This document shows, one piece after another, positions 1 to 6,702 of a stretch of 33,577 bases of DNA. Both the position numbers and the translations under genes were made by a program. This stretch comes from Gemmatimonadota bacterium (GTDB taxonomy: Bacteria; Gemmatimonadota; Gemmatimonadetes; Gemmatimonadales; Gemmatimonadaceae). How positions within the stretch are numbered: position 1 is the first letter of the stretch; each line of letters opens with the position of its first letter. The stretch is taken from NCBI GenBank assembly GCA_003155795.1, contig PMEM01000019.1, positions 149,981 through 183,557 on the forward strand, in the 5' to 3' direction. The notes under the pieces were generated by a model. The model saw nothing but the letters and a program-made list of their open reading frames with translations, did no database searches and was not told the origin of the DNA.

Positions 1-51
1 CCGCGCTCATCACGCGGCCCCGCTTGATTACTGCCTCACTGCTCTGACGAT

Positions 52-258
52 TCAGTTTTCGTAATCGCCATCTCCGTTGTACACCAGACCCTCGGCCTCC
101 CGAACGCGATCCAGTAGCGCGCCTGTGCCTTCAGCGACCACTCTCGGCGGCGCCGCTGACTCCGCGGCACTGCTGCGTTCGAACCACGCCAGATTCAGCG
201 TGTTATCCGGGGCCGGTGCGCTACGCCCGTCGGAGACGGGCAACGCTCCGAAATCCAT
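52..258 (-). CDS. Small hypothetical protein (68 aa)
   Basis: I do not recognise the family. The chosen ATG (258) is preceded by a G-rich run and AAG that can serve as a Shine-Dalgarno, although it is close to the start. An in-frame ATG at 318 would add 20 residues but has no visible ribosome site. The product is soluble, Ala/Pro-rich in the middle (residues about 30-45), and ends acidic (GDGDYEN). No signal peptide, membrane segment or known motif is visible. It lies about 290 nt downstream of ispH on the same strand, with dyad sequences in between, so it probably has its own transcript. The opposite-strand frame here (77-355) looks like a shadow. An ATG at position 10 reading off the window edge could begin another minus-strand gene. 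Existence of the gene is moderately supported only. Confidence 0.45.
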   Translation of the reverse strand: MDFGALPVSDGRSAPAPDNTLNLAWFERSSAAESAAPPRVVAEGTGALLDRVREAEGLVYNGDGDYEN

Positions 259-436
259 CTTCCCCCCTGGGAAATTCGTTTGCGCACCATCGTGCGCACC
301 GTCGGTACACCGGCGCATGATAACAAGTTTCGCGCCAGCCTGCTGGAAACTTTAGCGGCAAGTCCGTCTTCATAGGGAAAACCGTCAGAATCAGGACCGG
401 ACCGCTACAGATCAGTCACAGTCTCAACCGTAACAG

Positions 437-455
437 TTGTAACACTTTGTTACAA
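437..455. promoter_or_regulatory. Inverted repeat TTGTAAC-N5-GTTACAA
   Basis: Perfect 7-bp arms with a 5-nt spacer lie in an AT-richer gap, and another GTAAC copy sits just before at 430-434. This looks like a regulator-binding dyad for the small minus-strand gene (start 258 or 318). The regulator is unknown and no promoter hexamers were assigned. Confidence 0.35.
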
Positions 456-499
456 CCGGGTGACCGCGTACGGACAGCTGCTCGTCAACGGCCGTGTGC

Positions 500-524
500 A
501 TCCGACACAAAAAGTGTGTCAGAT
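500..524 (-). terminator. Hairpin 23 nt after the ispH stop
   Basis: On the minus strand ATCTGACACA and TGTGTCGGAT form a 10-bp stem (one G-U pair) around a CTTTT loop. The wobble pair exists only in the minus-strand RNA, so the fold belongs to the ispH transcript. There is no U-run after the stem, so it may stabilise a 3' end or act with Rho rather than terminate alone. Confidence 0.45.
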
Positions 525-546
525 CGGGAGCTCCAGGCGCCGGTTC

Positions 547-1779
547 CTAGACTACGGTCGCCGGGTCGACTCCGCGCGTCGCAAATACCCGCGCCACGGT
601 CTCCGCTATCTTGTTGTTCGGCGTACTGGCGCCCGCCGTGATGCCGACAATGACTTCGCCGACCGCAGGCAACCACTCCGGCGTAGTCACGTCATCACGA
701 CCCTGCCTCACTCGGTGATGAATGACATCGGATTCCACATCGATGCACGTCGCATCTTCAATGTGATACGTCGGCACCTTGTCGGCACAGAGCGCGGCCA
801 GGGAGATCGTGTTGCTCGAGTTGTAGCCGCCAATCACGAGCATGATGTCCGGTGGATCCAGCAACATTTCCGCAACCGCATCCTGACGGTCCTGGGTTGC
901 GGAGCAGATCGTATCGAAGGTCCGGAAGTTCGCCACGGCGTATTCCTCGCCCTTGCCGCGAGCCATCGCGGCCCGGGTCTCGGCGGCAATCGCAAGGCTC
1001 TCGCTTGCCAGCATCGTGGTCTGATTCGCAACTCCGATCCGCTTGAGATCGCGGTCTGGATCGAACTCGGGAGACGCCGCGTGCGGCGCGAATTTGGTCA
1101 TGATGTCCGAAGCCGGCCGCTTGCCCTCAAGGTAATCGCAGAGGACTCGGACCTCGTCCATGTCGCGGACGATCAGATACTGACCACCGGGATACTTCAT
1201 CACCTGCGATGCAGTCGCGCGCGTTTCTTCATGGTAGTACTTGCCGTGTATAAGAGCTGTGTACCCATCGCGCGCGTAGCTCTCGACTCGCTTCCAGACG
1301 TTCAGCACAGAGCCACAAGTGGTATCCACCATGACACAGCCACGATCTCGTAGAGTCGTGAAATCGGCCACTGTGACTCCAAACGCCGGCAGCAGAACAA
1401 CATCATCCGGATTCACGATACTGAAATCGAATGAGACTTCGTTCGTATTTGCGTTGTGCTTGAGGAAGATCACGCCGGCATCGCTCAACCGCTTGTTGAT
1501 ATGCGGATTGTGGATGATCTCGCCCGCCAGATAAATCTTCTTGTCCGGAAACTTCCTGCGCGTCTGATACGCGTACTCCACGGCGCGCTCAACTCCATAG
1601 CAGAAACCAAATTCGCGCGCGAGTCGAACGGTGACCCCACCCGCAGTCAACGAGTAGTCCCGCTCCTTGAGCAGATCCACCAACCGCCCGTCGTAGGCGG
1701 CTGCGAGCTCCCCCTCGACCTCACTTTTAAGGCCGAATCCTTTTCGGAAATACGTGGGTGGAGTTGCGGGCGTCGTCAT
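547..1779 (-). CDS. ispH: 4-hydroxy-3-methylbut-2-enyl diphosphate reductase, long form
   Basis: IspH makes IPP and DMAPP from HMBPP in the last step of the MEP isoprenoid pathway, using a [4Fe-4S] cluster. The 410-aa product has the three expected cluster cysteines: C60 (FGFCYGVERA), C155 (VDTTCGSV) and C292 (TICSATQDR). Substrate-site motifs are H90-N-P-H, IHGKYYHEET at about 177-186 and GGYNSSNT at 317-324. The length (E. coli IspH is about 316 aa) and the PAFG motif at 131-134, where the E. coli enzyme has an AHG histidine, mark the cyanobacterial/plant-type long form. It begins 63 nt after the gmhA stop on the same strand, so it is probably the last gene of the helicase-gmhA-ispH transcript. 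The ATG at 1779 gives the N-terminal extension expected of the long form. Confident. Confidence 0.95.
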   Translation of the reverse strand: MTTPATPPTYFRKGFGLKSEVEGELAAAYDGRLVDLLKERDYSLTAGGVTVRLAREFGFCYGVERAVEYAYQTRRKFPDKKIYLAGEIIHNPHINKRLSDAGVIFLKHNANTNEVSFDFSIVNPDDVVLLPAFGVTVADFTTLRDRGCVMVDTTCGSVLNVWKRVESYARDGYTALIHGKYYHEETRATASQVMKYPGGQYLIVRDMDEVRVLCDYLEGKRPASDIMTKFAPHAASPEFDPDRDLKRIGVANQTTMLASESLAIAAETRAAMARGKGEEYAVANFRTFDTICSATQDRQDAVAEMLLDPPDIMLVIGGYNSSNTISLAALCADKVPTYHIEDATCIDVESDVIHHRVRQGRDDVTTPEWLPAVGEVIVGITAGASTPNNKIAETVARVFATRGVDPATVV

Positions 1780-1842
1780 ACTTGGAATTTAGCAAGATGA
1801 CACGATTCGGACGATTGTTCGGACAGTCGTCGATGCTATCCC

Positions 1843-2427
1843 CTATCGGTTACCGAGTACCTGCGCGTCGATCTCCACACACCATGCGTGCAGCAACAAA
1901 AGATGAACTTCCTGGATGTGCGCCGTAATGCTGCTTGGCACCGCGAGGATGTGATCCACAGTCCCTTTGGCAACTCCCTTCTCTCCAGTCATCGCGATCG
2001 TTACCGCACCCCTCAGCCGCGCCATCGCAAGTCCGCGCACGACGTTCTCCGATGTGCCGCTGGTGGAAAGTCCGATCGCAACGTCGCCGTGCGTCGCGAG
2101 TCCCTCGATCTGCCGCTCGAACAGCGCGCCATAGCCAAAGTCGTTCGCAATGCACGTCACCGCGCCCGTGTCGCCGCCGAGGGCGATCGCGGCGTAGGGC
2201 CGCCGAGTCTCCTTGAATCGACCGATCAGCTCCCCTGCCATGTGGCTGGCCTGAGTCGCAGATCCGCCGTTGCCGAAGCAGAGAATCTTCTTGCCAGTGA
2301 GGACCGCTCGGACGAGTGCATTACCGGCCGCGTCGGCCGCGTCCGCGAGGGCCGTTGCGCTTGCCTCCACCGTGCGGATGTTTTCCGTGAAATGGGCGGC
2401 GATTATGTTGTGGCTTTGTGTCGTCAC
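1843..2427 (-). CDS. gmhA: Phosphoheptose (sedoheptulose 7-phosphate) isomerase
   Basis: GmhA converts sedoheptulose 7-phosphate to D-glycero-D-manno-heptose 7-phosphate, the first step to ADP-heptose for lipopolysaccharide cores or other glycans. The 194-aa product is a single SIS domain. The sugar-phosphate loop GNGGSATQASHMAGELIGRF is at about residues 53-72, followed by a second phosphate-binding loop (GLSTSGTSENV) and the C-terminal EVHLLLLH helix. The start is a GTG preceded by AGAGGAAAC, a strong Shine-Dalgarno, and gives about 50 residues before the GNGGS loop, as in E. coli GmhA. That start places the first 107 nt inside the 3' end of the upstream helicase gene in another frame. Other SIS proteins such as DiaA are alternatives. 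No other heptose gene is visible in the window. Confidence 0.88.
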   Translation of the reverse strand: MTTQSHNIIAAHFTENIRTVEASATALADAADAAGNALVRAVLTGKKILCFGNGGSATQASHMAGELIGRFKETRRPYAAIALGGDTGAVTCIANDFGYGALFERQIEGLATHGDVAIGLSTSGTSENVVRGLAMARLRGAVTIAMTGEKGVAKGTVDHILAVPSSITAHIQEVHLLLLHAWCVEIDAQVLGNR

Positions 2428-5005
2428 GTTTCCTCTCGGTTGCGATCTCGTCCGTTGACCACGGTCGGTCGAGAAGTTCCTGAAGCTCGTCCAATGTATC
2501 GGCCTTCACGGCACCGCGCTGCCCGCGCACTACCGCGAACCGCATCGGTCGGTCAAGCACTGGAAGCTCGGCTTCGGTCAGCGACCTGGCAATCTTCTCC
2601 GGCAGGCGCAATCGCGCCACCCCGAAGCGCGATCCATCAGGTCGCTCCTCGACGTCATAGTCGATCCACGCTTCGCGATCGCGCACGAGCACCAGCTCTG
2701 GCAACAACGCCAGTCTTGCACGGTCTTCCGGCGATACAAAATCATCCGGGTTGACGGTCAGACGAGCGTTCCGGAACTCCTCGACAGAATTGACGTCAGT
2801 CAACTGAGACTCGTAAAGCGCTGTCAGCTCGTCGAATCCGAGTCGCGGAGTAGCGCCGCCAGACCGCCGATACGCTTCACGCACTTCGTTGATTGGTGCG
2901 TGGTTGCGCTTGATGGATACCTGTCTCGCCTCCTCGCGCGCCGCAGCTTCGGCCAGGATGTGCCGGGCTTCGGCAGCAATTTCGGGTGAGAATTCCCGTA
3001 CCGCCTCGACTTCGCGGTCCAGCTCGAATCCGAAGTACTCCACCCTGCTCATCAGCACCAGCTGATCGTGCTTGCGCTGTGGATCGTACATGAGCTGCGG
3101 CTTGCTACGCGTCGCGTACTTGCGAATGAGGCTGTCGGGAATCTGCGTTCCTTCGATTCCAGCGCGTGGCTCGCCGCTCCTGCCGGCAAAATATCGCAGC
3201 GTGCCGGCTATGGCGCCCCAGCTTCCGCAGACGCTGGTCTTTGACACGCGCGCGTTCCCGCCATCACGAGTCTGCTCATCGACGACAAGATCAAATGGCA
3301 TCGTGCGCGCGAGCAACTCGGCGAACAGCTTGTATGTATGATCCCGCGCGAATGCGAGCTTCGCAGGAAGCGGCATGCCAAGACTGCGATACACACTGGC
3401 CATCCCCAGTGCAGCATCCTCGATCGATTTCACGAGTACGCCACGACGCTCGGCCCACTCCGCTATCGACTCGTCGAACTGGTGTCGCGGAAGTCCGTAC
3501 ACTTCGCCAACGAAGCCGCACTTTTTGAGCGCTTCTGCGTAAACGTTGTACGCGGTAAGGTGATCGCTACCCGCAACGACGAGGCCATCGAGATCACGTT
3601 CTTCGCGCGTCATGCGATGCAGCGACTCGATGCCACTTATCACAGCGACGAATGGAACCAGTTCATCGTCAGCATTCACAAGCAGCTCCGCCCATACACG
3701 ATCGACCGGCAGTGCCTCAACAGATTTGCCGTACGTCGTGAGTTTGCCATTCTCGACGATGCCGCGATCGTCCAGCAGCGCGAGCGCCTTGCGATACGAA
3801 ATGCGATCGAGTGGCACGGGGAGATCCAGCGCATCTGCGCGCACGCCGAGCGCTGCACAGGTGAGCGCGACGCGCTCGGAATCGCCGGCGAGTTGAAATT
3901 CGGGCGCGGTTGGTTGCAGCGATTTGAAATCGATGGCGCGATCGCTCAGAATGAACACACGACCGCCATCCACTCGGCCGTGTACCCGTCCCGCCATCTG
4001 CAGGATCTCATTGCTGCCCAGGTGCAGTTTGCTGAGTACGTTCTTGCCGCGCTCGATGATGTTGGTGAAGCGCGTGTCGTCGATCACCACGGTATCGAGG
4101 CCACTCACGTTGAGCGCGCTCTGACCAGCGGCTGTCATAGACAGTACGTAAGGTTTCTTCTCCGTTCCCTCGAGAAATGGACGGATGACGCGAATTGGTT
4201 CACCGCCGTGATAGAACGCCGTATTGATTTGCGGGAAGAGCGAGTGCACGGTTTCTGCGACCTGCTCAACACCTGCGCGCGTCGGAAGAAAGACACCGAC
4301 GCCGCGCTTCTCCTTGAAGACGGCGCGAAGGAACTTGTCGTCCAGGAATTCGACTGGATCTCTATTGATAACCTTTACAGTCGCCGCCTTTGCCGGATCG
4401 AATGCGCTGCTCTCGATTACCGACGCCGATCCGAGATACTCCGCGTAGAACGACGGATCTACCGTCGCCGAGAGCCAGATATAGCGGCATCCAACGCGCT
4501 TGCCGAGTGCGAGGCACAGCTCGAGCTCGGCGGACGTCTGGTGAATTTCGTCAACGACCAGTGTGTCGGTGGCACGGATGTCGTTGTCCTGAAACCATCG
4601 GCGCGCGATGCCCGTGGTGACGATGATGACATTCCACGTCGGAGTGTCCGGCGTAGCCTCGCGCTCTCGATTGACGACCCCGACACGAAGCGATTTCGTC
4701 TTGAGAATCGTCTCGGCGATGGGCCTGATCCCGAGCGTCTTTCCAGTTCCAGTGCCCGCAACGATTCCGAATCCTGCACCGCTTTCTGCGAGCCGCTGGA
4801 TCTGGTCCCCATGCTCACGCTGGAGCACCGTATCGAGATGCAAGCCGAGCGCGAGTTCGATCGTCTCGCACGCCGCACGGGTTGGCGCGATAACGATGAC
4901 TCTTCCTTGCGGAAGATCAGCGGCGAAGCTGTCGCGATCTGGCGGGAGGTAGCGGTCCTGGACCGCGCGTGGAGTCGTCACTGATTGGAAGATATCGAAT
5001 CGCAC
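2321..5005 (-). CDS. DEAH-type (HrpA/HrpB-like) ATP-dependent helicase
   Basis: 894-aa superfamily 2 helicase. It has Walker A GTGTGKT (84-90), DEIH (152-155), SAT (179-181) and a motif VI variant QMAGRVHGR, followed by a long C-terminal region. DEAH helicases of this group remodel RNA or RNP. The order is odd: a motif-Ia-like segment, VIVIAPTRAACETIEL at about 36-51, precedes Walker A, while the usual Ia position reads VGVVNRERE. The C-terminus is strongly basic and Gly/Arg-rich (RGRGRRGR), as in RNA-binding tails, and is encoded where the gene overlaps gmhA by 107 nt. The start is GTG. It is the first gene of a likely three-gene transcript with gmhA and ispH. The helicase call is secure. 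The HrpA/HrpB assignment and the substrate are not. Confidence 0.85.
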   Translation of the reverse strand: MRFDIFQSVTTPRAVQDRYLPPDRDSFAADLPQGRVIVIAPTRAACETIELALGLHLDTVLQREHGDQIQRLAESGAGFGIVAGTGTGKTLGIRPIAETILKTKSLRVGVVNREREATPDTPTWNVIIVTTGIARRWFQDNDIRATDTLVVDEIHQTSAELELCLALGKRVGCRYIWLSATVDPSFYAEYLGSASVIESSAFDPAKAATVKVINRDPVEFLDDKFLRAVFKEKRGVGVFLPTRAGVEQVAETVHSLFPQINTAFYHGGEPIRVIRPFLEGTEKKPYVLSMTAAGQSALNVSGLDTVVIDDTRFTNIIERGKNVLSKLHLGSNEILQMAGRVHGRVDGGRVFILSDRAIDFKSLQPTAPEFQLAGDSERVALTCAALGVRADALDLPVPLDRISYRKALALLDDRGIVENGKLTTYGKSVEALPVDRVWAELLVNADDELVPFVAVISGIESLHRMTREERDLDGLVVAGSDHLTAYNVYAEALKKCGFVGEVYGLPRHQFDESIAEWAERRGVLVKSIEDAALGMASVYRSLGMPLPAKLAFARDHTYKLFAELLARTMPFDLVVDEQTRDGGNARVSKTSVCGSWGAIAGTLRYFAGRSGEPRAGIEGTQIPDSLIRKYATRSKPQLMYDPQRKHDQLVLMSRVEYFGFELDREVEAVREFSPEIAAEARHILAEAAAREEARQVSIKRNHAPINEVREAYRRSGGATPRLGFDELTALYESQLTDVNSVEEFRNARLTVNPDDFVSPEDRARLALLPELVLVRDREAWIDYDVEERPDGSRFGVARLRLPEKIARSLTEAELPVLDRPMRFAVVRGQRGAVKADTLDELQELLDRPWSTDEIATERKRDDTKPQHNRRPFHGKHPHGGGKRNGPRGRGRRGR

Positions 5006-5050
5006 CGTACTCCCAGTCTCGAATCAAATGCGGAGGGAAGTTCAGCGCAA

Positions 5051-5076
5051 TAAAAAAGGACCCTCGCAGGGCCCTT
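5051..5076 (-). terminator. Intrinsic terminator of the small secreted-protein gene
   Basis: On the minus strand AAGGGCCCT and AGGGTCCTT pair (9 bp, one G-U) around a GCG loop and run straight into T residues (TTTTTT including the stem end). It lies 24 nt after the stop of the 110-aa gene and 46 nt before the helicase start, so it separates the two transcripts. This is the clearest intrinsic terminator in the window. Confidence 0.85.
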
Positions 5077-5099
5077 GATATCATCAGCCGGAAAGATTA

Positions 5100-5432
5100 T
5101 CAGTGGCGCGGGCTGAAAGATGCGAGTGCGAGTTGCATCGCCTGACGGCCAGACACGTCATTCTCGACGTAGAATTCCGTCTCCCACGGTTGATCGGGGA
5201 GATACTCATGACGAATCGGCGACGATGGCGTGGCCTTGCTGGGCTTGAGCTTCTTGTTGTTGGACGGCGTCGGGCGCTCTGACTTGGGCTTCTCGATCTT
5301 TGTAAGCGTGTCAGAACGAGTGATAGGATGGACCGGTACGGGGCCTGGCTCACTCGCGTATGCTGCGACTGGAAGCGCGATCGCAATGATCGCTGCCGCA
5401 AGGGTCAGCCGAGTGAGGTTTTTCTGAGCCAT
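5100..5432 (-). CDS. Small secreted hypothetical protein (110 aa)
   Basis: Function unknown. The N-terminus is a textbook signal peptide: MAQKNLTR, then a hydrophobic stretch LTLAAAIIAIALPVAAYA, with likely cleavage after AYA near residue 26. The mature part is Pro/Lys/Ser-rich (about 30-72: PVPVHPITRS, KPKSERPTPSNNKKLKPSK) and probably disordered, ending in a short segment with aromatic residues (PWETEFYVENDVSG). It has no cysteines and no recognisable domain. It lies downstream of pfkA on the same strand, but a strong GC hairpin stands between them and its own terminator follows, so it is probably monocistronic. It is likely a small periplasmic or extracellular protein. The gene itself is well supported by the signal peptide and terminator. 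Confidence 0.7.
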   Translation of the reverse strand: MAQKNLTRLTLAAAIIAIALPVAAYASEPGPVPVHPITRSDTLTKIEKPKSERPTPSNNKKLKPSKATPSSPIRHEYLPDQPWETEFYVENDVSGRQAMQLALASFSPRH

Positions 5433-5520
5433 GTTTTGAATATACCGCGGGTTTTCCCGCTTGGCTACATCCCGGGATTTGGGGGGATCGCCGCCCGGGC
5501 TGGCTGGCCCTCCGGGCAGG

Positions 5521-5548
5521 CCGCGGCGCGCCAGACGGCGCGCCGCGG
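5521..5548 (-). terminator. Perfect 12-bp GC hairpin immediately after the pfkA stop
   Basis: CCGCGGCGCGCC and GGCGCGCCGCGG are perfect complements around AGAC, beginning 2 nt past the pfkA stop. There is no U-run, so it is either a Rho-dependent or pausing site or an mRNA-stabilising 3' end. Further GC-rich partial repeats follow at 5485-5520. Confidence 0.55.
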
Positions 5549-5550
5549 TA

Positions 5551-6630
5551 TCAGTCGCCGAACGAGACCCCGGTGGCCCGAGCGGTCAACACTGCGTCGT
5601 GAGTGGGATCCACGCGCTTCTGCTCGCGGAGAGCTTCCTCAATAGGTATGGTCACGATATGCGGGGATTGGAGGGCGACCATATGCCCCCATTTCCCTTC
5701 CGCGACGGCCCGAACGGCGGCACCGCCAAATCTGGTCGCGAGGAACCGGTCATACCCGGTCGGCTGGCCACCGCGCTGAAGGTGGCCGAGTACCATCGAG
5801 CGGGACTCCTTGCCTGTCCGCTCCTGAATCAGCTCTGCCACGTGTGCAGCCACTCCACCCACGCGAATAGCCTGACCCGGCATGGACGCACCAAGCACGC
5901 CGGCCGATTCGCCGATGGCATGCGCGCCCTCCGCAATCACAACGATCGAGAAATGGCGCCCCGCGAGGCTGCGCGAGACGATCTTCTCGCACACACGCTC
6001 CACGTCGTACGGAATCTCGGGGATCAGAATCACGTCGGCCGAGCCCGCAAGGCCGGCATGCAGAGCGATGAAGCCGCTGTCGCGACCCATCACTTCCAGA
6101 ACGAAAACGCGATCGTGTGACTCGGCGGTCGTATGAAGCTTGTCTATAGCCTCGAGCGCAGTATTCACTGCCGTGTCGAAGCCAAATGTAGTGATCGTCC
6201 CACTGACGTCGTTATCGATCGTCTTGGGGACCCCCACGATCCGCATTCCCTTGTTCGAAAGCTGCTGCGCGATGCTCAACGAGCCGTCGCCGCCGATCGA
6301 GATCAGTGCCTCGATGCCGAGTTCGGATGCACGTGCGATGAGTTCGTCTGAACGATCAACGATGGCATACGTACCGTCTTGCTGAAGAACCGGATAGGAA
6401 AATGGATTCCCGCGATTTGTTGTGCGGAGGATCGTCCCGCCCATATGGCCGATGCCACGTACGGCGTCACGCGTCAGAGGAATAATGCCCTCCTCGCCGA
6501 GCAATCCCGCGTAACCCTTCGTTACACCGAGCACATCCCAGTCCCGATCGAGCGCGCTCAGGACCGCAGCGCGGATTACCGCGTTGAGCCCTGGTGCGTC
6601 ACCACCGCCGGTTGAAAGAGCAATTCTCAC
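5551..6630 (-). CDS. pfkA: 6-phosphofructokinase
   Basis: Phosphorylates fructose 6-phosphate to fructose 1,6-bisphosphate, the committing step of glycolysis. The 359-aa product has the phosphate loop GGGDAPGLNA (8-17), GGDGS (113-117), the catalytic segment PKTIDND (135-141, base D139) and MGRDSG (181-186), then GHLQRGG near the C-terminus. G116 corresponds to E. coli G104, which favours ATP. K136 corresponds to position 124, which is Gly in classical ATP enzymes and Lys in PPi enzymes. This G/K pair is typical of the group III ATP-PFKs of actinobacteria, so the phosphoryl donor cannot be fixed from sequence alone. The start is GTG (6630). The gene ends at a strong GC hairpin and is flanked by the M1 peptidase gene on the same strand, 72 nt upstream. 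Confidence 0.93.
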   Translation of the reverse strand: MRIALSTGGGDAPGLNAVIRAAVLSALDRDWDVLGVTKGYAGLLGEEGIIPLTRDAVRGIGHMGGTILRTTNRGNPFSYPVLQQDGTYAIVDRSDELIARASELGIEALISIGGDGSLSIAQQLSNKGMRIVGVPKTIDNDVSGTITTFGFDTAVNTALEAIDKLHTTAESHDRVFVLEVMGRDSGFIALHAGLAGSADVILIPEIPYDVERVCEKIVSRSLAGRHFSIVVIAEGAHAIGESAGVLGASMPGQAIRVGGVAAHVAELIQERTGKESRSMVLGHLQRGGQPTGYDRFLATRFGGAAVRAVAEGKWGHMVALQSPHIVTIPIEEALREQKRVDPTHDAVLTARATGVSFGD

Positions 6631-6702
6631 TTAAGATTTTCTCGCAAGCTCACTGTCGATCGTCAGGAGCAACTGGTAGTTCCCTCGCGCTGATAGCATT
6701 CG

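Noticed and set aside
1..10. Possible start of another minus-strand gene (ATG at 10)
   Set aside because: Only three codons are visible before the window edge, so nothing can be supported.
460..1353. 297-codon plus-strand open frame antisense to ispH
   Set aside because: It is Arg-rich with no domain, and IspH in the opposite frame has all its catalytic motifs.
3338..4984. Long plus-strand open frame of about 550 codons antisense to the helicase gene
   Set aside because: The product has no recognisable domain and looks like the high-GC shadow of the helicase, whose motifs in the minus frame are unambiguous.
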